Positions 1 to 13,903 of a DNA stretch of 64,000 nucleotides are shown here, piece after piece. The DNA lies in assembly GCF_965638725.1 (NCBI RefSeq), contig NC_134950.1, forward strand, positions 163,284,853 through 163,348,852, in the 5' to 3' direction. Positions within the stretch are counted from its first letter, which is position 1, and every line of letters begins with the position of its first letter. The notes under the pieces are model-generated. The model worked only from the letters and a program-made list of their open reading frames with translations, did not search any database and was not told the DNA's origin. This DNA comes from Aptenodytes patagonicus. Lineage: Eukaryota; Chordata; Aves; Sphenisciformes; Spheniscidae. Both the position numbers and the translations under genes were made by a program.

Positions 1-3000
1 GGAAAGGCTGGTTTAACAAGCCAAGGCAGCAGGGAAGAGGTGAGCCGAGGATGCGGAAGCAGGGGCAGGTGGAGCGGGGGCAGCCTTAGCAGGCACAAGT
101 GGAGATGTGGTGCAGGGCGAGAAGGCTGGGAAGGTGCCCACTCTTCTGCACTGGGTGATGGAAGGTTGGAGAGCCCAATGTGTGAGGCAGAGATAAATGC
201 TGAAAAAAGCCTTGAGCGCTAACATCAGTAATTTGAGCCTTCCTGTACTGTTGCTACAAGAAGAAAGGAACGTCTACCTGTGCCAAAGTGGTTTTACCTG
301 ATGGGCTTTGACAAGGAGAGTCAGTACCGCTTTCCACATCTGTGGGGACCAGTGCCTGGACAAGCCAGAAAGTGGTCAAGGATCTCCAGAAAGCCAGGAG
401 CAGAGCTCTAAGCTGCACCCAGTTGCCTGAATCACAGCCCAAAAAACCAAACCCAATCTTTGGTTCCACATTTCTGGATGTGATTTTCCAGATAGCAAGT
501 CAGACAAATCCCATCCCCAACCAGAGAGCTGGGGCAATCTTTAAGCATCTCTCAAAGTCACAGTCTGGAGAGCCAGTCTGATGCTACCTTCTCCGTACTG
601 GCACCAGATCTGGTCCTTGTGATGAGAAGCAGAGTGGCTCCTGGCAGGCTGACTGGCAGGGCAGTTGAAGAGCTGGCTGTGTGGTGTTTGTTGTGTTAAG
701 CTTCATGAGTTCTTTAGCCCTGCAAATGCACCTTCTCTTGGTTGGTGCACCCAAGATGTTGTCTCCTTCATAAGGGAAGGAGGACTTGTTTCTTGCTGTT
801 TCCAGGGGGACCTCTCTGAAGTCCCACCAGCATACAACCATATCCAGCTATAGCCACATCCACCCACGCATGGTGGTCAGAGCTGGGGACAGCCAGCGCA
901 GAGCTCTGCCCCAGGGACACCACTGGCATGAAGCCACAGCTGCAGCACCAAGGCCTGCGTAAGCAGGGGGAATGCTGCTTGCACTGCATGTTTTTGCTAT
1001 AAGGAAATGCAGGGCATGGACAGCCAGTATGTCCGTGCAAAGCTGGGAGACATTCAGAAGGGTGGAGACAACTGTCCAGGTATGTCTCCATTCACCTCTC
1101 CGTCCAGCTCGGGAATATGCTTTTGAAACCATAATCCCAATTGTCTCCACTTACCACACTGGTTCTTATCAAGGAGGGGTCTTGGGGCACATGTGTGAAA
1201 TGCGTCCAATGCCCCTTGCAAATATAGATGTAAACATTAAATCCTTGCAGTGTTGCAAAGGGGAGACCCGGCTTATGCAGCCAACTACTTTCCCAGGGTG
1301 GCAGACTGAGGTTTGTTCCAAGCCAAGGTTCACCTTGAAGCTCTTGTGCAAATAAGCAAATTAACAGCCCGGGAAAAGCAAAGACCAAAAATGACTCTGT
1401 GATCAGTTTTATCCAATTCTGGTAAGAATGCATTTTGGTCAGCCATGTACGAGACACGAGAGACTCAAAAACCCCAGGCAGACAAAGCAAATTTTATCCC
1501 CCACAAGAAGAAGAGGCTGTTGCAGCCCGATAGGAACACATCTCCCCAGGGAGATGCCCAGAAGCACGACTGCGCTCTGAACAGCGGCTCTGGCTTACCA
1601 CAGTATCAAAACGTTAAGGTTGCAAAGTCACTTAATAGTGCCAAAGCCCAAATAATGTGTAATTGGTTTTCTCCGTAGGTTTTTGATTGATGATTTTGAT
1701 GAGTGAAATCAACCAGCTAGGAAATCCCACCTTAAACTCACAGGGGCAACTATTAATTTTTGGATGCCCTGCCCAAGAAAACTTGCAGCCCACAGCTCAA
1801 TGTCTCGTCTGTCTCCTCCTTCCCTTCTCTTCTCTCCAGCTGCTTGCTCCTGCATCACCACCATTTGAAAAACTTCCAGACAAAAAAACCTGCAAGAATT
1901 TTCCTGTCTTCTTTTCTTCTTTGCCCTCATTTCTAGACATGGTGTCTTTTGAACATTTAATTGTTCTTGCCTAATTATGTGTCTCACACAATTGTGATTC
2001 ACAGCTGTAAAATGTTCTTTAGTTTCTGGATGAACATCTCATTCAATTGCTCTCATGGAAACCAAGGTGAAGTTGTTTTGCTTGGAGGGGAGGATGGCCG
2101 AAAGGCAGAGCACCAGCTCCCGCTTCAAACTGAGCTGGATTTGCTGCGGTTTCTGTCCCTGTGGAGATGTCCCCAAGACCTCACAGGCCACATCTCTCTG
2201 TCCCACCTCTGCAGGCTGGCGGAGGTGTAGAAGGGGGAAAGTTTGGATGCAACAAGCAGGAGACAACTTCAGCATCCCTTTGGCTCCTGGCAGAGCCAGA
2301 CCTCCCTGTGCAACATTTTGGGGGTCTACCATCTGTAGGGATGCAGGCACAAGCTGCTCAGGGCTTAAGGAGCAGAAAGGTCCCAGCAGGAGTAATTCCA
2401 GAGGTGAAACAACATGAGAGCAGGCAGAGCTGAGGTCTGTCATTCCTTTGTCTTCTCAATAAACTTGATATCCAGCTAAATACCCAACGTTCCTCTTCAG
2501 CAGCTCCTGAGGGCTCCATTAGCCGTTTGAGGGACTTTGTACTCATATGACTCAACTTGTTTCAGAGCCTGAATCATGAGCTTCTGCACCACGGCATGAT
2601 GGCGTAAGTTAATGTGGATCTTAGCCTGGTGCTTTTCCAAAAGCAGGAATGGTGCCTGAATCTGTATTATTATTTTTTATTACTCCAAGTGTTCCTATCT
2701 GTGTTGGGAAACAGGACGTTAACAGCACAAACGGCAGCAGCCCTGTGGGACTGGAAGTGCTGAACACAGCTCGTCCCAGCAGCAGGGACACCTCCTCAGG
2801 TAACCCAGATCAACTGAACTGTTCAACAACCATAATCCAGTAGTCACGGATGGTTTTGTGATGTTTTTAAAGAGCAGAGTGTTTATCTGCTCCAGCTGAC
2901 AGTGCGCAGGGAGGTGTTCGGCTGGGGACAGAAGAGGTGTTTGCCTCTTTCCTTCTATATACTATTGAAGTTAAAGCTGTCAGAGGTGTACACAGAAAAG

Positions 3001-4778
3001 CGGCTGTTTATAGTCCTCTGCAGAGTGTGAAAGTTATGAAGTTTAAAAGCAGACAACCTCCATATGTTCATATACTGACTGAAAGCCTGGGAATTGCTAG
3101 TTTGCATTTCTTGTAGTAGGCTTTCCATATTTATATTTTCCTTGATTGCAGCTAGACTCAATGTATGTGCATTGGATTTACTGAGCTTTTGCAGTAAAGA
3201 AGGTGCTGAGAATCTCTGGCTCAAAATTGTGGGGTTTGAAGTGTGTGGTAGAGACTGAATGTGGCAGGTGCCACCAGATGTACTTCTTAAAGTGTGAGCA
3301 AGTCGTCAGTCCTGGGGAGACACATAGCAGGCGGGGGTTTTTTTCCATGTTTTCCACCTCTCTTTCAAGAACATTATTGTTTGTAGGTTAAATAAGTTAC
3401 AGCACAAATACACCAACACTCCACTTTGTGACTTCTGTGTGTGGAAACAAACCCATAAACCCTGTAGGCTGGGAGTGCTCAGCAGATGAGCAACGTCCGT
3501 GCCAGGATATGACTTGAACTTGGAGAAAGGGCAACACTCACGTACGCATCTCACAAACCTGAGAAAATTTAAAGCTGGCCTCAGAGTGACAGAGAGCTGC
3601 ATTTGGAGGATTTGAAATTCCAGCAAGGATTTCCCAGGCAGTGCCCATGTCTTAAAGTAGGGCAGTGTCCCGTGTAAATGAAATACTGGAGCGCTGACCT
3701 GCCTATTCACTGAGGCGTGAGGGGAGGTTGTACAAGAAGCCTTTTGCTTCAACACTGTCACTTTTTTGTTGCATGGACATGCACTGGATGATCTCTTGCA
3801 CACCCTAAATGTCTTCCCCCTTTTCAGGAGGACCAGACCCATTCACATCCAGGAACACAAGACCTCTGCTCTTGAACCAGCACTGCTAATGCTGCTCCTC
3901 CCGTTCCATACCAGACCCGGGCAAGGACTGACCTCACTTGATATGCACAGAGCCAAGGCTGGATTCGGAGCTGGATCTCTTGCTGCCACACTGCCCCATC
4001 CAAATTAGGATGATTAGGAAAACGAGACCCTCAGCTGCTCTGAAATGTGAGTCAGCTCCAGAAAATTTACTTCTATTCATCTTTTTATTTTATTCATGAG
4101 AAGGCAGAGCTGGAGGGAGAGCCAGACAGTGTGGCCGGGGAGCTGCGCCTCTTGGCAACTGCGAACAGGCATCAGACTGGATGTGACAACCCCTTTTCCA
4201 ACGATACTCTTGTGCAAGCATCACAGGTCCTGCTTGTGGAGCTTCATGAAGCACAGCCCAGAGTCAGAAAGGCTCCCGCAGGACTGGGCTGTATGACAGC
4301 CATGGGATGTGTGTTATGGGAGATTCTTGAGCTACTGGCCTTGCACAAAACCCCAGGATACGCCAGTGCACAGGGCACCCACTGAGACGCCTCTCCTGCA
4401 GCTCACCAGGCAGTGGGCATCAGCCCCATCAGCTGCTGGTGGTGGCTCTGTGCTTGGGTCGAGGCCAACCAGACCGGGGGAGATTGGGCATGAAGCAGGG
4501 CATGCCGTGCTCACCTGGTTTCAAGGAGGATGGGGAGGGCCTGCGATACCGTTGCTGCAGTCTTTAGGGATGTGTGGGGCTGATCCAGGCTGCTCCCTGG
4601 GCTGTGCAAACACAGAACACACAGCCCTGTGGTATTAGATTTATCAGAGTTATTTCAAGAGGCCATTTGCAGAGCCCCTTTGCTTTTGGTGCTGTACAAA
4701 AGCTCCTCCCAGATGCACATGCCATCCTACAAGAAAATGCCAGTTCCCAAAAGACTTGGGGAACACTTATATGTAAGG

Positions 4779-4860
4779 AAAAAAAAAAAAAAAAATTAAA
4801 GAGCTTCACTGCTTTAGAAATGGTTTGTTAGCCTACTAAAGCAAAAAAAAAAAAAAAAAA
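4779..4860 (+). repeat. Two poly(A) runs 47 bp apart
   Basis: A17 at 4779-4795 and A18 at 4843-4860 flank an ordinary 47-bp spacer. They could be tails of short retrotransposed copies or simple expansions. I cannot identify a source sequence before either run. Confidence 0.8.
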
Positions 4861-5298
4861 TCTTTCTGAAGTTAGTGCCAGAGCAGCACTTATATCTCAA
4901 TTATCTCCATGTTGCATCACTGTGCATGAGATTATGAGGTAACGTGTTTTTCATGTCTTCTTCAGCACAAGTTTGAGAGCAACATTTATCTCTGGTCACG
5001 TCAATTCTTTGGTCAACTCAGCAGCAAAGGTGATGCTTGCTGCCCTCGTGCCGGAGGCTCCACTAACGAGGCTGAGTGATTTATTCATTAAGGGCAAGGA
5101 AATCTGGAGCTTTATTCAAGAGGCCCTGGTGGGAAATTTGCATGAAAATTTCATGCTGTTCACTTGCAGGAGCCCTGCCTGGCAGTGGATGCCCTTCCCT
5201 GCCGCGCTGCCCTTTCCCTTACTGCAGGGAATGGTTCTGCTTTGCTTCAGCAAACCCTTTAATAGAAATATAACGTGCAAAGAGGGTTTTTTTGTTTC

Positions 5299-5322
5299 TT
5301 TGTTTTGTTTTGTTTTGTTTTG
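5299..5322 (+). repeat. (GTTTT)n microsatellite
   Basis: The stretch has about five consecutive TTTTG units, preceded by a T-rich stretch. It is a simple repeat with no sign of function. Confidence 0.85.
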
Positions 5323-8300
5323 CAAAAGTCATGGGACCAGGAAGCTGTCATCTATTTAAAAAAAAAGAGCTGGACTTTGGAGACCTGGAAGGCCTTTTGA
5401 CAGCTCTGGCCATGTTAAAACACCAGGAGTTTGCTCTGGTCCCATTAAAGATCGAAAAAAAGAAATCTCCTACAGACTTTGGAGATGCAGGAAAGTTCTG
5501 GAGCAAAGGAGTGAACCAAGCTGGGCTAGCAGGTCTCTAGTATCTGGACATGAAAATAAATTTTAATTTACAACGTTTGGCTTCAGATCCTCAAATGGGA
5601 TTTGCTGAAGGTCTGGTCACGCTTGCATTTTATCTGACTTTGTCCTGCCTGCTTGACTAAAGGTGTTGGGAAGGGCTAAGTCCCTTTCCTGGGGTACACT
5701 AATATCTATTCCGGATAACATTCTTCATTTTGTTTTGTGAATGATGTGGGGACCTGAAACCCGTGCGTGCGTCCAGGCTCTATGCTGCTCCATGCTGGGC
5801 TGAGCCCGTGATGGTTGCTGGCCCCTGGGACTTCCCTTTCCCCCACACCCTGGCTGCCCCAGAAAGGAAAGCGAGGTGTATTGTCTGAATAGGTACTAGA
5901 TCCCCGCTGGCTGCAGAGAAGCCAAGGGGCCAGTTGCACTGAGATGTCTAACCACAGGCATGCTTGTAGATGACTCTCAAAATCCACATTCAGGATTTCC
6001 CAGAGGTGAACTGCCACGTGACTCTTCTCTAGACCCTCTGGATAGAGGACTTTGTCCCCTCTTTTGCTGCCAGTGATGCCTCCTGTGCAGCTGGACCCTT
6101 CCATGGTTCTCCTGTGGGTTGAGCGGATGGTGACACTGCTGTGATGGTGCACCTGGATGGCAGCAAGACTGCCTCAGAGCACAAGGAGACTTTGGACACA
6201 CTGGGTCAGGCTGTGTCTCTGCACTGAGACAACATTTGGGGTTACTTTTGGAGGGGAGACATGATAATGAGAAGAGGAGGGAGGGGTTTTTTACATCATT
6301 ATGTGATAGCGATGGCCATAATCCCTGTGAGCATGACTTCCCATGAGACGCTGCCTCTTTTTTTGGTTGCACCATCAGCTGGGCAGTGTGTTGTGGATGT
6401 TTCCTACAAGCGCTCCCTGCCGTGAAGCACAGCCCAGCGTGAAGGAGCTGCACTTGCCTGCATCCAAAACAGCGCCGGAAATTTCCTTCAACAGAGCAGA
6501 TGTTTGTCTGCAGCAGGAATAAAATTTTTCTGTAACATTTCAGTGACGGGGACCACTCCTGCATCCTGTGTCAAACCTTTCCCAGATCTATTTCAATGCT
6601 TTGAAGTTTGATTTCCTCCCTTGCCCCTGGAGGCCCCGGTCATTTGAGACATTAGTCCCCTCCTCTCATTTCCGAAGGTCCCTTTCCATGTCTCAGATGC
6701 TGTGTCCCTCCTCAGGGTGTTCCATGCTTTCTCCTGTCCCTTCTCTCATGGGGACAGAGCCAGGTCAGGCTGCCCTGTACCTGGAGTTCACACGCTGCAT
6801 CTCGCACTAAAGGAAAGTCCCCCCAGAGCTCAATGAGCAAGACCTGTTTTCCTTTCCCTTGTGTTTTGCCATCAAGGTTTTCTACATGGCTTCTTTGCTG
6901 TCTCATATAGTTCAGCTCAGCCTTTCCTCTCGATAGGGAATCTCATCATCGTCTCCTGCTGGATGCCTGTTTTCCTGAAGCTTGCAAATACCTAATTATC
7001 CTTGAGATTCTCCTTTTCCAGTAGCAAATGACCACTGGGTATATACCTTATTATAGGGGAGCACTGGCAAGATGCCATCTGCTCCTTCAAGCATCTTATT
7101 TTCCTGTTCTTTGCAGGAGGATGGCACAGAAGAGAAGTTAGAATTAAACTGGCCTTTTTTTTTTTTCCACTGGAAAAATGTATTGGCTCATAAAACACAA
7201 CTAGCAACCTAGCACACGGTCATTGTGACTGAATGAGTCCAACCTGGAAACCTGCTTTAAACAGAGGGATGTGATGTATGAACCCCAGTGGAGGGGGGGA
7301 GCTGCAGTGTGAGCACAGACGGGGATGATGTGCGTGGGACCTGATGCCCGTGCATTAGCCACTGTGCCGTCTGGTAATTGTAACCCTGACCTCAACCCAG
7401 CAAGCAGCTGGCCGCAGTCTCTGGTCTTGTCTTCAGCACCCAAATGCCATTGGGAGAGGCAGGTGTCTTCAGAAGGAAAAGCTCAGGATGGCTTCAAATG
7501 GTGGTTCCTTGCTGGAGAGGTGACTCGAACTGCTGGGCTTCATTGTTTAGGCAAGTCTAGCTTGTGTCCTGCATGGAGGGTAAATTTAGGAATGCAAACT
7601 TATGGGATTGTTGATTTAATGATAATTTCTGCAGCCCCTCAGAGTGAGATGCTGAAGCAGAGACCCCTCCTAGGGTTGTAGGGGACCGCACATACCCCTC
7701 TGAGAGCTGCCACCAAGCTGCCTGCATCCCTTCTTGTGTGGGGGTCAAGGCTTTAGGCTATTTTTGAGGGAGAGGCAATTTTTCTTCTTGTTGTTGGTGC
7801 TCCCAGCGATCCCTGTGCCAGCTGTCCCGGGGGCCCAGCCAGCAACTGCACTGCTGAAAATCCCGAGTAATTGATACCTTCTAAAATTGCACCTTTGAAG
7901 CAGTTGACTGGCTCCTGCAACGAGCTCCTGAATAATTGAAGCAATATTTGTGGGTTTTGCACTGAAGTACTAACAGCTGTGGTATGTTTTGATATTTATG
8001 AAGCCAAATAAATTATGGATTAGTCAGTGCAGTGAGCCCAGCGTGATGCTTATTACTGCTGGAGTGCCGGAGCTGATGATGTGCTATTCATCCAGTTTTA
8101 CTTCCATTGTGTGGCTGAGTATGACTGGTGTCTATTACTGGACTTAATAGAGCTTGCTTGCAGGTTTAAGTTCCAGTCCCCAAGAGCCGACAGTGTGTTT
8201 TAATTTGTTCTTCACTCCACAGATTTTAGAAAGACATGCTGGGACTCTATTTCAGGGTCACAGGGCATCGCATCGACTCACAGATGTGGAGATGATTGTT

Positions 8301-8552
8301 TCTGCGGTAATGGAGATGGGCGCTAGCAGAATTAGCAGCAAGTCTTGGCATTAAACTGGAAATTACACAAAATCCAATCTTCTTTGCAAGCCGGTCTGTG
8401 GGTAAATATCGTATGTCTTCTTGGGATGCCTCATTCATTGCACAAACTTTTCTTTATAACTGAGCCAGCGCTTGTGAGATTAAACTCTTCACTCCACTTT
8501 CTATTATCTGGGCAAATTTTGTTTCAGGGGTGAAAATATTTTCACTTCGCAG

Positions 8553-8685
8553 ATCATAGAATCATAGAATAGTTTGGGTTGGAAGGGACCTCTAAAGGTC
8601 ACCTAGTCCAACCCCCCTGCCGTGGGCAGGGACATCTTCAACTAGATCAGGTTGCTCAGAGCCCCCATCAGGACCTGATGATCCA
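8553..8685 (-). mobile_element. CR1 LINE 3'-end fragment
   Basis: The plus strand begins ATCATAGAATCATAGAAT and continues GGTTGGAAGGGACCTCTAAA and GTGGGCAGGGACATC, the reverse complement of the avian CR1 3' UTR and its terminal octamer repeat. The element therefore lies on the minus strand and is truncated at its 5' side, as is usual. The right edge is approximate. Confidence 0.9.
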
Positions 8686-11600
8686 AACATATTCTAAATT
8701 TCCCCCCATCGGCACAAGCTGCCCGCTGGGAAGGGATAGGAATGGAGGAAATAACCGTTCGGAGCAGCAGATGGCATCCTACCACTCAAAAGCTTTCCTG
8801 GCTCTGTAAAGTATAATAAATATATAATAGCAAGTGTCTGTGCTCTGCTTATAGCTGCAGCAAGTAATTTGGTAGAAAACTGAGGGGTTTCTTCATTTCT
8901 TAAAAGTCATTCCTTTACAAATCTAATACTTTGCTTTCCCTGTCTCCCCGTGTGAAAAGAGATATCTAGAGCTGATCTGCTCACCCAGGTCCTCCTGGTC
9001 CACGCAGACGGCGCAGCGCGTGCCCTCCCAAAGCGGGCGTCTGGAGCTGGCTGGATAAATTGTGCCTTAAAGTGCCTATTAGTCTTCTGCAAAAAAAAAC
9101 TATAAAGAGAGCCTAGATCAGATGTCCCAGCTGTGGAGACGTTCAATGTAAACATCTACATTTCACTCCATGAAACCAGCTGACACTTGTCCAAAAAAAC
9201 CTGCGGCACTAACTTTTTCTTAAAAGTGTCTTGGGGCAGAAGTTCCCAGAACAGGTAACCCAGAGGCTCTGCAGACAAAGCAAGCCTTTGCATCCAGTGA
9301 AATGCTTCAGACAAGGATTTCTTCCTCTTTAATTTCTTTTCTGAAGGTGCTGAGTGGGGGAATGAAGGATATTTTACCTTTAAAGTCCTAATGTAGGAAA
9401 ATGCAGTGCTTTTCCACCAGTTAGTTATTCAGCCAGAGATTGCAGATTTTTTTGAGGATGTTTGGGCTGAGTTTCTGGATGCCGTCACTGTGTTGCATGA
9501 TGAAGTGTTTACAGTCTGCCACTAGAGGCAAGTGAGAAAAGTTTTTCCTATCCCAATTTCCTCATAAATTATATAGTTATAAGAATCATCACAGTGAAAA
9601 TAAAAGTCTACTGGATCACAGATAAATCCTATGCAGTTAATGAGGTTTGAATTTAATGTTTTCAGGGCTTCTACCTTCAAAAAATGCCTCTTCAAGAAGA
9701 ACTGCAGCCCATTGTGCAGAGTTGATAAGGATGAAAAACGCTGACGTAGCACTGGCTCTGGTTTCCACTCAAAGCTGGGACATTGTTTGCTCCTTTCCCC
9801 TACAACACCATCACCAACAACAGCTGACAAATACCTTATTGCCAGCTGTTGTATTGATAGCCCAGAAGAGGGAATTTCCATCACTGTTATTGCACCAGAC
9901 GCTCTCTGGCTTTCCGTGCAATTCTTTGCACAGCTGACGTGGTTACTGCTCACATTGCCACCGCTGATTTCCTCAGTGACCATTCACTTTCGTGAGTGCA
10001 AGGTGCAGGATAAAATTACAGGCATGGTTGGCAGCTTTTGGGTGAGAACGTGCCCCTTTCTGTTCCCCCCTGGTGCTCTCAATATCTCCGTGCATGCACC
10101 GCTTGCTGCTCCTGGCAGCTCCGAGGGTGCAGGCTGTGATGAGCAGCTCAGAGCCTCTGCCTCGGGGGAATGGCTGTGAGCCAGATCTCAGCCATTTTCA
10201 ACTCACTTCGATTTCTAGACTCCTTAAGATTTCCCACTGAGGCTCACTAGCTAGTAAATTGAAGTTTACTGATGTTCGGCTTGCTTTTCTCATCTGCCAT
10301 TCGTGGACCTCTCTTAGTGCACAGACTGAAAATGTCTGGGGTGGCGGGTCTCTGTCTTTTTCATGGGCAGAACCCTGACCATGTCAGGGGAGGGACTGCA
10401 TCTCTGGATGGGCTGTCTCATCTCTGGGCTCTCCTTTGTCTCTCCTCCTTCCTCTGCAACATTTTTTAATAGGTGGGAAACTTTTGGGTGCATGCCAGAC
10501 TCATGTGAAGGCTACATCGCTTTGATGAAGAAGAAGCCAAGTACAGGTAAAACAGCATCCTGAATTTCCAGCTTTCTATGCATCCAAATGTGAATTTAGA
10601 GGGAACAAAAGTCAGCCAGAAAATATCGCAGAGGGCTGACCTGCTGGGCTCCTGAGTCTCTGCACCCTTTTCCCGTGGTGTCTCAGAGCAGAGCGTGGAG
10701 CAGAGGATTTGCCTTGTTCGTGTTTTTTCTCCAGGTTTGATTTTCCAGGTGAAGGACTCACTCCACTTAGAGGTGCTCCCAGACGAGGGGGTGGGGAGCA
10801 GGTACTCGGGAGCTTGTGCAGGCTGGTTACCAATACTCACTACAAATTGTCCGTTTGAGTTACTGGAAATGCTCGGCACAAACTACATTTCAGGACATTG
10901 ACAACAGCCGTTGCAAAGACAATGTAAGGCCTGGATGCATTTTCTAGCAAGGATGAGAGCATTCACATCAGCTCACTGAAAGAGTTGTTCGTTGCTTTAA
11001 AATGACCCAAAAGGTACATTTATAATGAAGGAAAGAAAAAAAAAACCTGGAGGGAAACCTTGCTATTCCACAGGAACACTGGAGCATGCTTTACTTTTGT
11101 GTTTTCCTGGGGCCTTGTTACATCTAAATTTGCTTTTTACTCCTCTCTCTCAGTCATGGAAATAGACATTTTCATTAAAGCTGTTATCCCAGTGAGGAGG
11201 CAGAATGTAGCTTCATTTAATATGAGGCTTTTAATGAATGTCTTGAAGCGAAAAAAAAGAAGAAAAAATCCGTTTTATAAAGGATTTCTGAATCTTCCCC
11301 TTCATAGCTGCTGGCAACACAACTGCTGTAGCAGAAATTGTTGCTTACAAAGGACATCATTGATTATTGTGGCCAAATAAAGGACCCACAACCACACTAG
11401 GAGGGCGGTCTTGCATTCATCCGCGGGATGGGGAGAAGCTGGTTTCCCCATCCCAGGGCAGGTCTGAGGCTGGGGCGTTGGAGACCTGTCCCCAGCTGCC
11501 TCGCACCGGTGCAAGAGTGGCAGCAGGGGTGGTTTCTCCTCTCCCAGTGGTACCTGCCCCCAGAGGTCCCTCCACTTTCTTTCTGTCCCCTTCGGAGTTG

Positions 11601-13693
11601 GTCAGCCAGGGTGATCCCAGCTGAAGGTATTCAGAAAAAGGATATCTTCAGCCCTTCATTTCTTGAGCTGCGGTGGAAAAGCCAGCCAGTGTTTTCAGGT
11701 TGTTACAATCATGAAAAAAAGCTGCAGACAGCAGTTGGCATTTGGGGCTTGTTCTGGAAATTAAAACTAGTTCTTATATAAACACCCGAGCCCCATACTG
11801 GGATGTTTCAAGAAAAGACACAGTGTCACCCCAATGTTGTGACATTGAGATAGTCAAAGATTTGACTCTGTTAATGCTTAGCAAAGATGTTGGCAGCCGC
11901 TCCCAGAGAGCAGGATCATTGCTTACAAGTTTTCCTGCCACACAGACCAGATGTGGCCTCCTTTCCCCTTGGCTCTGGAGCTGAATTAGGTGGAGGATGC
12001 CAAAAAGGAGGGAAGACCAAAGCCTTGTTTCCACATACACTCTCAGTGGCTTGTGTCACTGTGGAGGTGAGCTCCTGGCACTTGCCGTAGGCGATGGGTG
12101 ACGTCCCGCTCAGGGCTATATCAAACTAATGGATTCTTCCAACAGCAGAGGCACGAGTCCCCTGGGTTTTAGTGTCCCATCTGTCTGCAGCAGCTGCAGA
12201 GGGCAGCGGGAGGGTAATGTGGGACACTTTTCAACTTGAAACACCACAACTGGACATGTTGGTTGGCTACAGGCCTCTCCATGCTCATCCTGTCCTTTGT
12301 CAAAACCTGAATATTGCAATATGGTTCCTATTCTTCCCAAACACCCCCTTCCCTTCCCTCTGTGAGCTGCCTGGTTCTGCACCCACCACAGGTTTGGAAA
12401 GGCTGAGGCTGCAAGGCAGATGGAGGGCTGGCTGGATATGGGGAGTTGGGAGAGCCAGACCAGCACGTGTCTTCATAGCAGGTGGCCTGGTGCAATAGGG
12501 AGAGCAAAGAATTAATCTTTGGGGATCTTCTCTTCCTTATTCCCTCACAGCAAAAGAATAAGCACCAAGCAAAGGATGCTGGCCAAGCATGAATTAGCTG
12601 TTAGAATAAAGAATTTATTTTGGTTATGGCTTATTGGGAGGGCTCACCATGCTGCTTTTATATTTGTCTCTTCCTAGTTTCCAAGGGGGTGCTGGGTTTG
12701 CTTTCAGACTGTAACCACGCCGAATGGGGAGAAGACAGAAAGATGAAGTGGGAAGAGGAGACAGGTCTTAGCAAGTGCCCTTAGCTCTGCTCTGAGCCTC
12801 CAGCCTGGAGCCTAAGTTGGGAGAGCAAAATAGAAATAAGCAAACAGCTGGCTCAGTAAGAGGCAATGATTAAGGAATTGGCAACTGAGATCTTGAGCTT
12901 TTTCTGTTACCTTTTCCATTTTTGCCTTTTCCTCTTCTTTTGCAAATGGAAAGCAGCAAAGGCGGCCAGGGAGGAATGAGCACCGAGGGGAGCCAGCATT
13001 TACCCAGGGCAAGGAAGAAAGTGTCCTCACCCCAGCTCTCACCAAGGCATGTGTGGCAGCTTCTGTGCAGCCCCAGGAAGGACTGCAGGGCAGATGTGCC
13101 CTACGACCCGATATGAAAAGTTAAAACATCCAGTGCCTTACCACTGCCAACCTGAGTGAGCTTCAGAGCGACAACATGAGCACGAGAGCAAAAGCAAGAG
13201 CACCTCTCCAGGTCCCAGTACAGCTCCATGAGGGTACCAGCACCGGCCTCGTTCCTTCGGTCTCCCCCACTAAACACGCATTTCTCCACATTGTTAACAG
13301 CACTTTCCAATGGTCTTCCCATGGGAAAGTTACTGAGCATCCCACATATCCTTTCTCCTTCACTCATTTTTTTTCCTTTCTACCCTTCAGAGATGCAGCA
13401 TTTGTTTGGCCTGAGCTCGTGGGCAGAGCTTGGATGGGTTTATATGCTCCATGCCTGAACCCATAGACAGTTAGAAACATGGCTGGCTGCCTGGCTTTGT
13501 TAATTAGCTACCAGCAATGCCTCATTTTTCCCTCTGTGGTTTCCTTCTGAATTAGTAGGGCACCGCTCATTAGTTCTCTTCGGCTTTGGGATGCCACAGT
13601 TGAACATTACGGCATCCAGAAATGCCAGTTCATTGAGAGTATGAGCTTGATTTGTTTGGACAATAAAAAAATATTAGTTACATTTAGGCAATT
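8686..13693. other. Intergenic DNA, no gene seen
   Basis: No supported coding exon, RNA gene or clear transposon was found. A small GC- and CpG-rich patch occurs at about 8985-9050. Frames of up to 153 codons occur but lack recognisable features. Confidence 0.5.
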
Positions 13694-13903
13694 AGAATCA
13701 TAGAATCATAGAATCATTAAGGTTAGAAAAGACCTCTAAGATCATCGAGTCCAACCGTCAACCCAACACCACCATGCCCACTAAACCATGTCCCTAAGCG
13801 CCTCATCTACATGTCTTTTAAATACCTCCAGGGATGGGGACTCAACCACTTCCCTGGGCAGCCTGTTCCAATGTTTAACCGCTCCTTCAGTAAAGAAATT
13901 TAC
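13694..13903 (-). mobile_element. CR1 LINE 3'-end fragment
   Basis: It begins GAATCATAGAATCATAGAAT and then reads AGACCTCTAAGATCATCGAG, the reversed CR1 3' end, followed by the segment encoding the end of CR1 ORF2 in degenerate form. The match fades at about 13903. It is closely related to the copies near 32.7 and 34.5 kb, so it belongs to the same CR1 subfamily. Confidence 0.9.

Larger units (their letters stand above)
1..8552. other. Intergenic DNA downstream of DPP6, no gene seen
   Basis: I see no exon with splice sites and family similarity on either strand. Open frames here reach at most 195 codons and show no recognisable domain. The stretch contains two long A-runs and a short GTTTT array, listed separately. 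In mammals the next gene beyond DPP6 is PAXIP1, but nothing like it appears. Confidence 0.6.

Noticed and set aside
3306..3842. 178-codon open frame on the minus strand
   Set aside because: Low-complexity composition without a family motif; consistent with a chance frame in intergenic DNA.
5977..6564. 195-codon open frame on the minus strand, the longest in the window
   Set aside because: No recognisable domain, no neighbouring splice-supported exon, and a length expected by chance somewhere in 64 kb of six-frame sequence.
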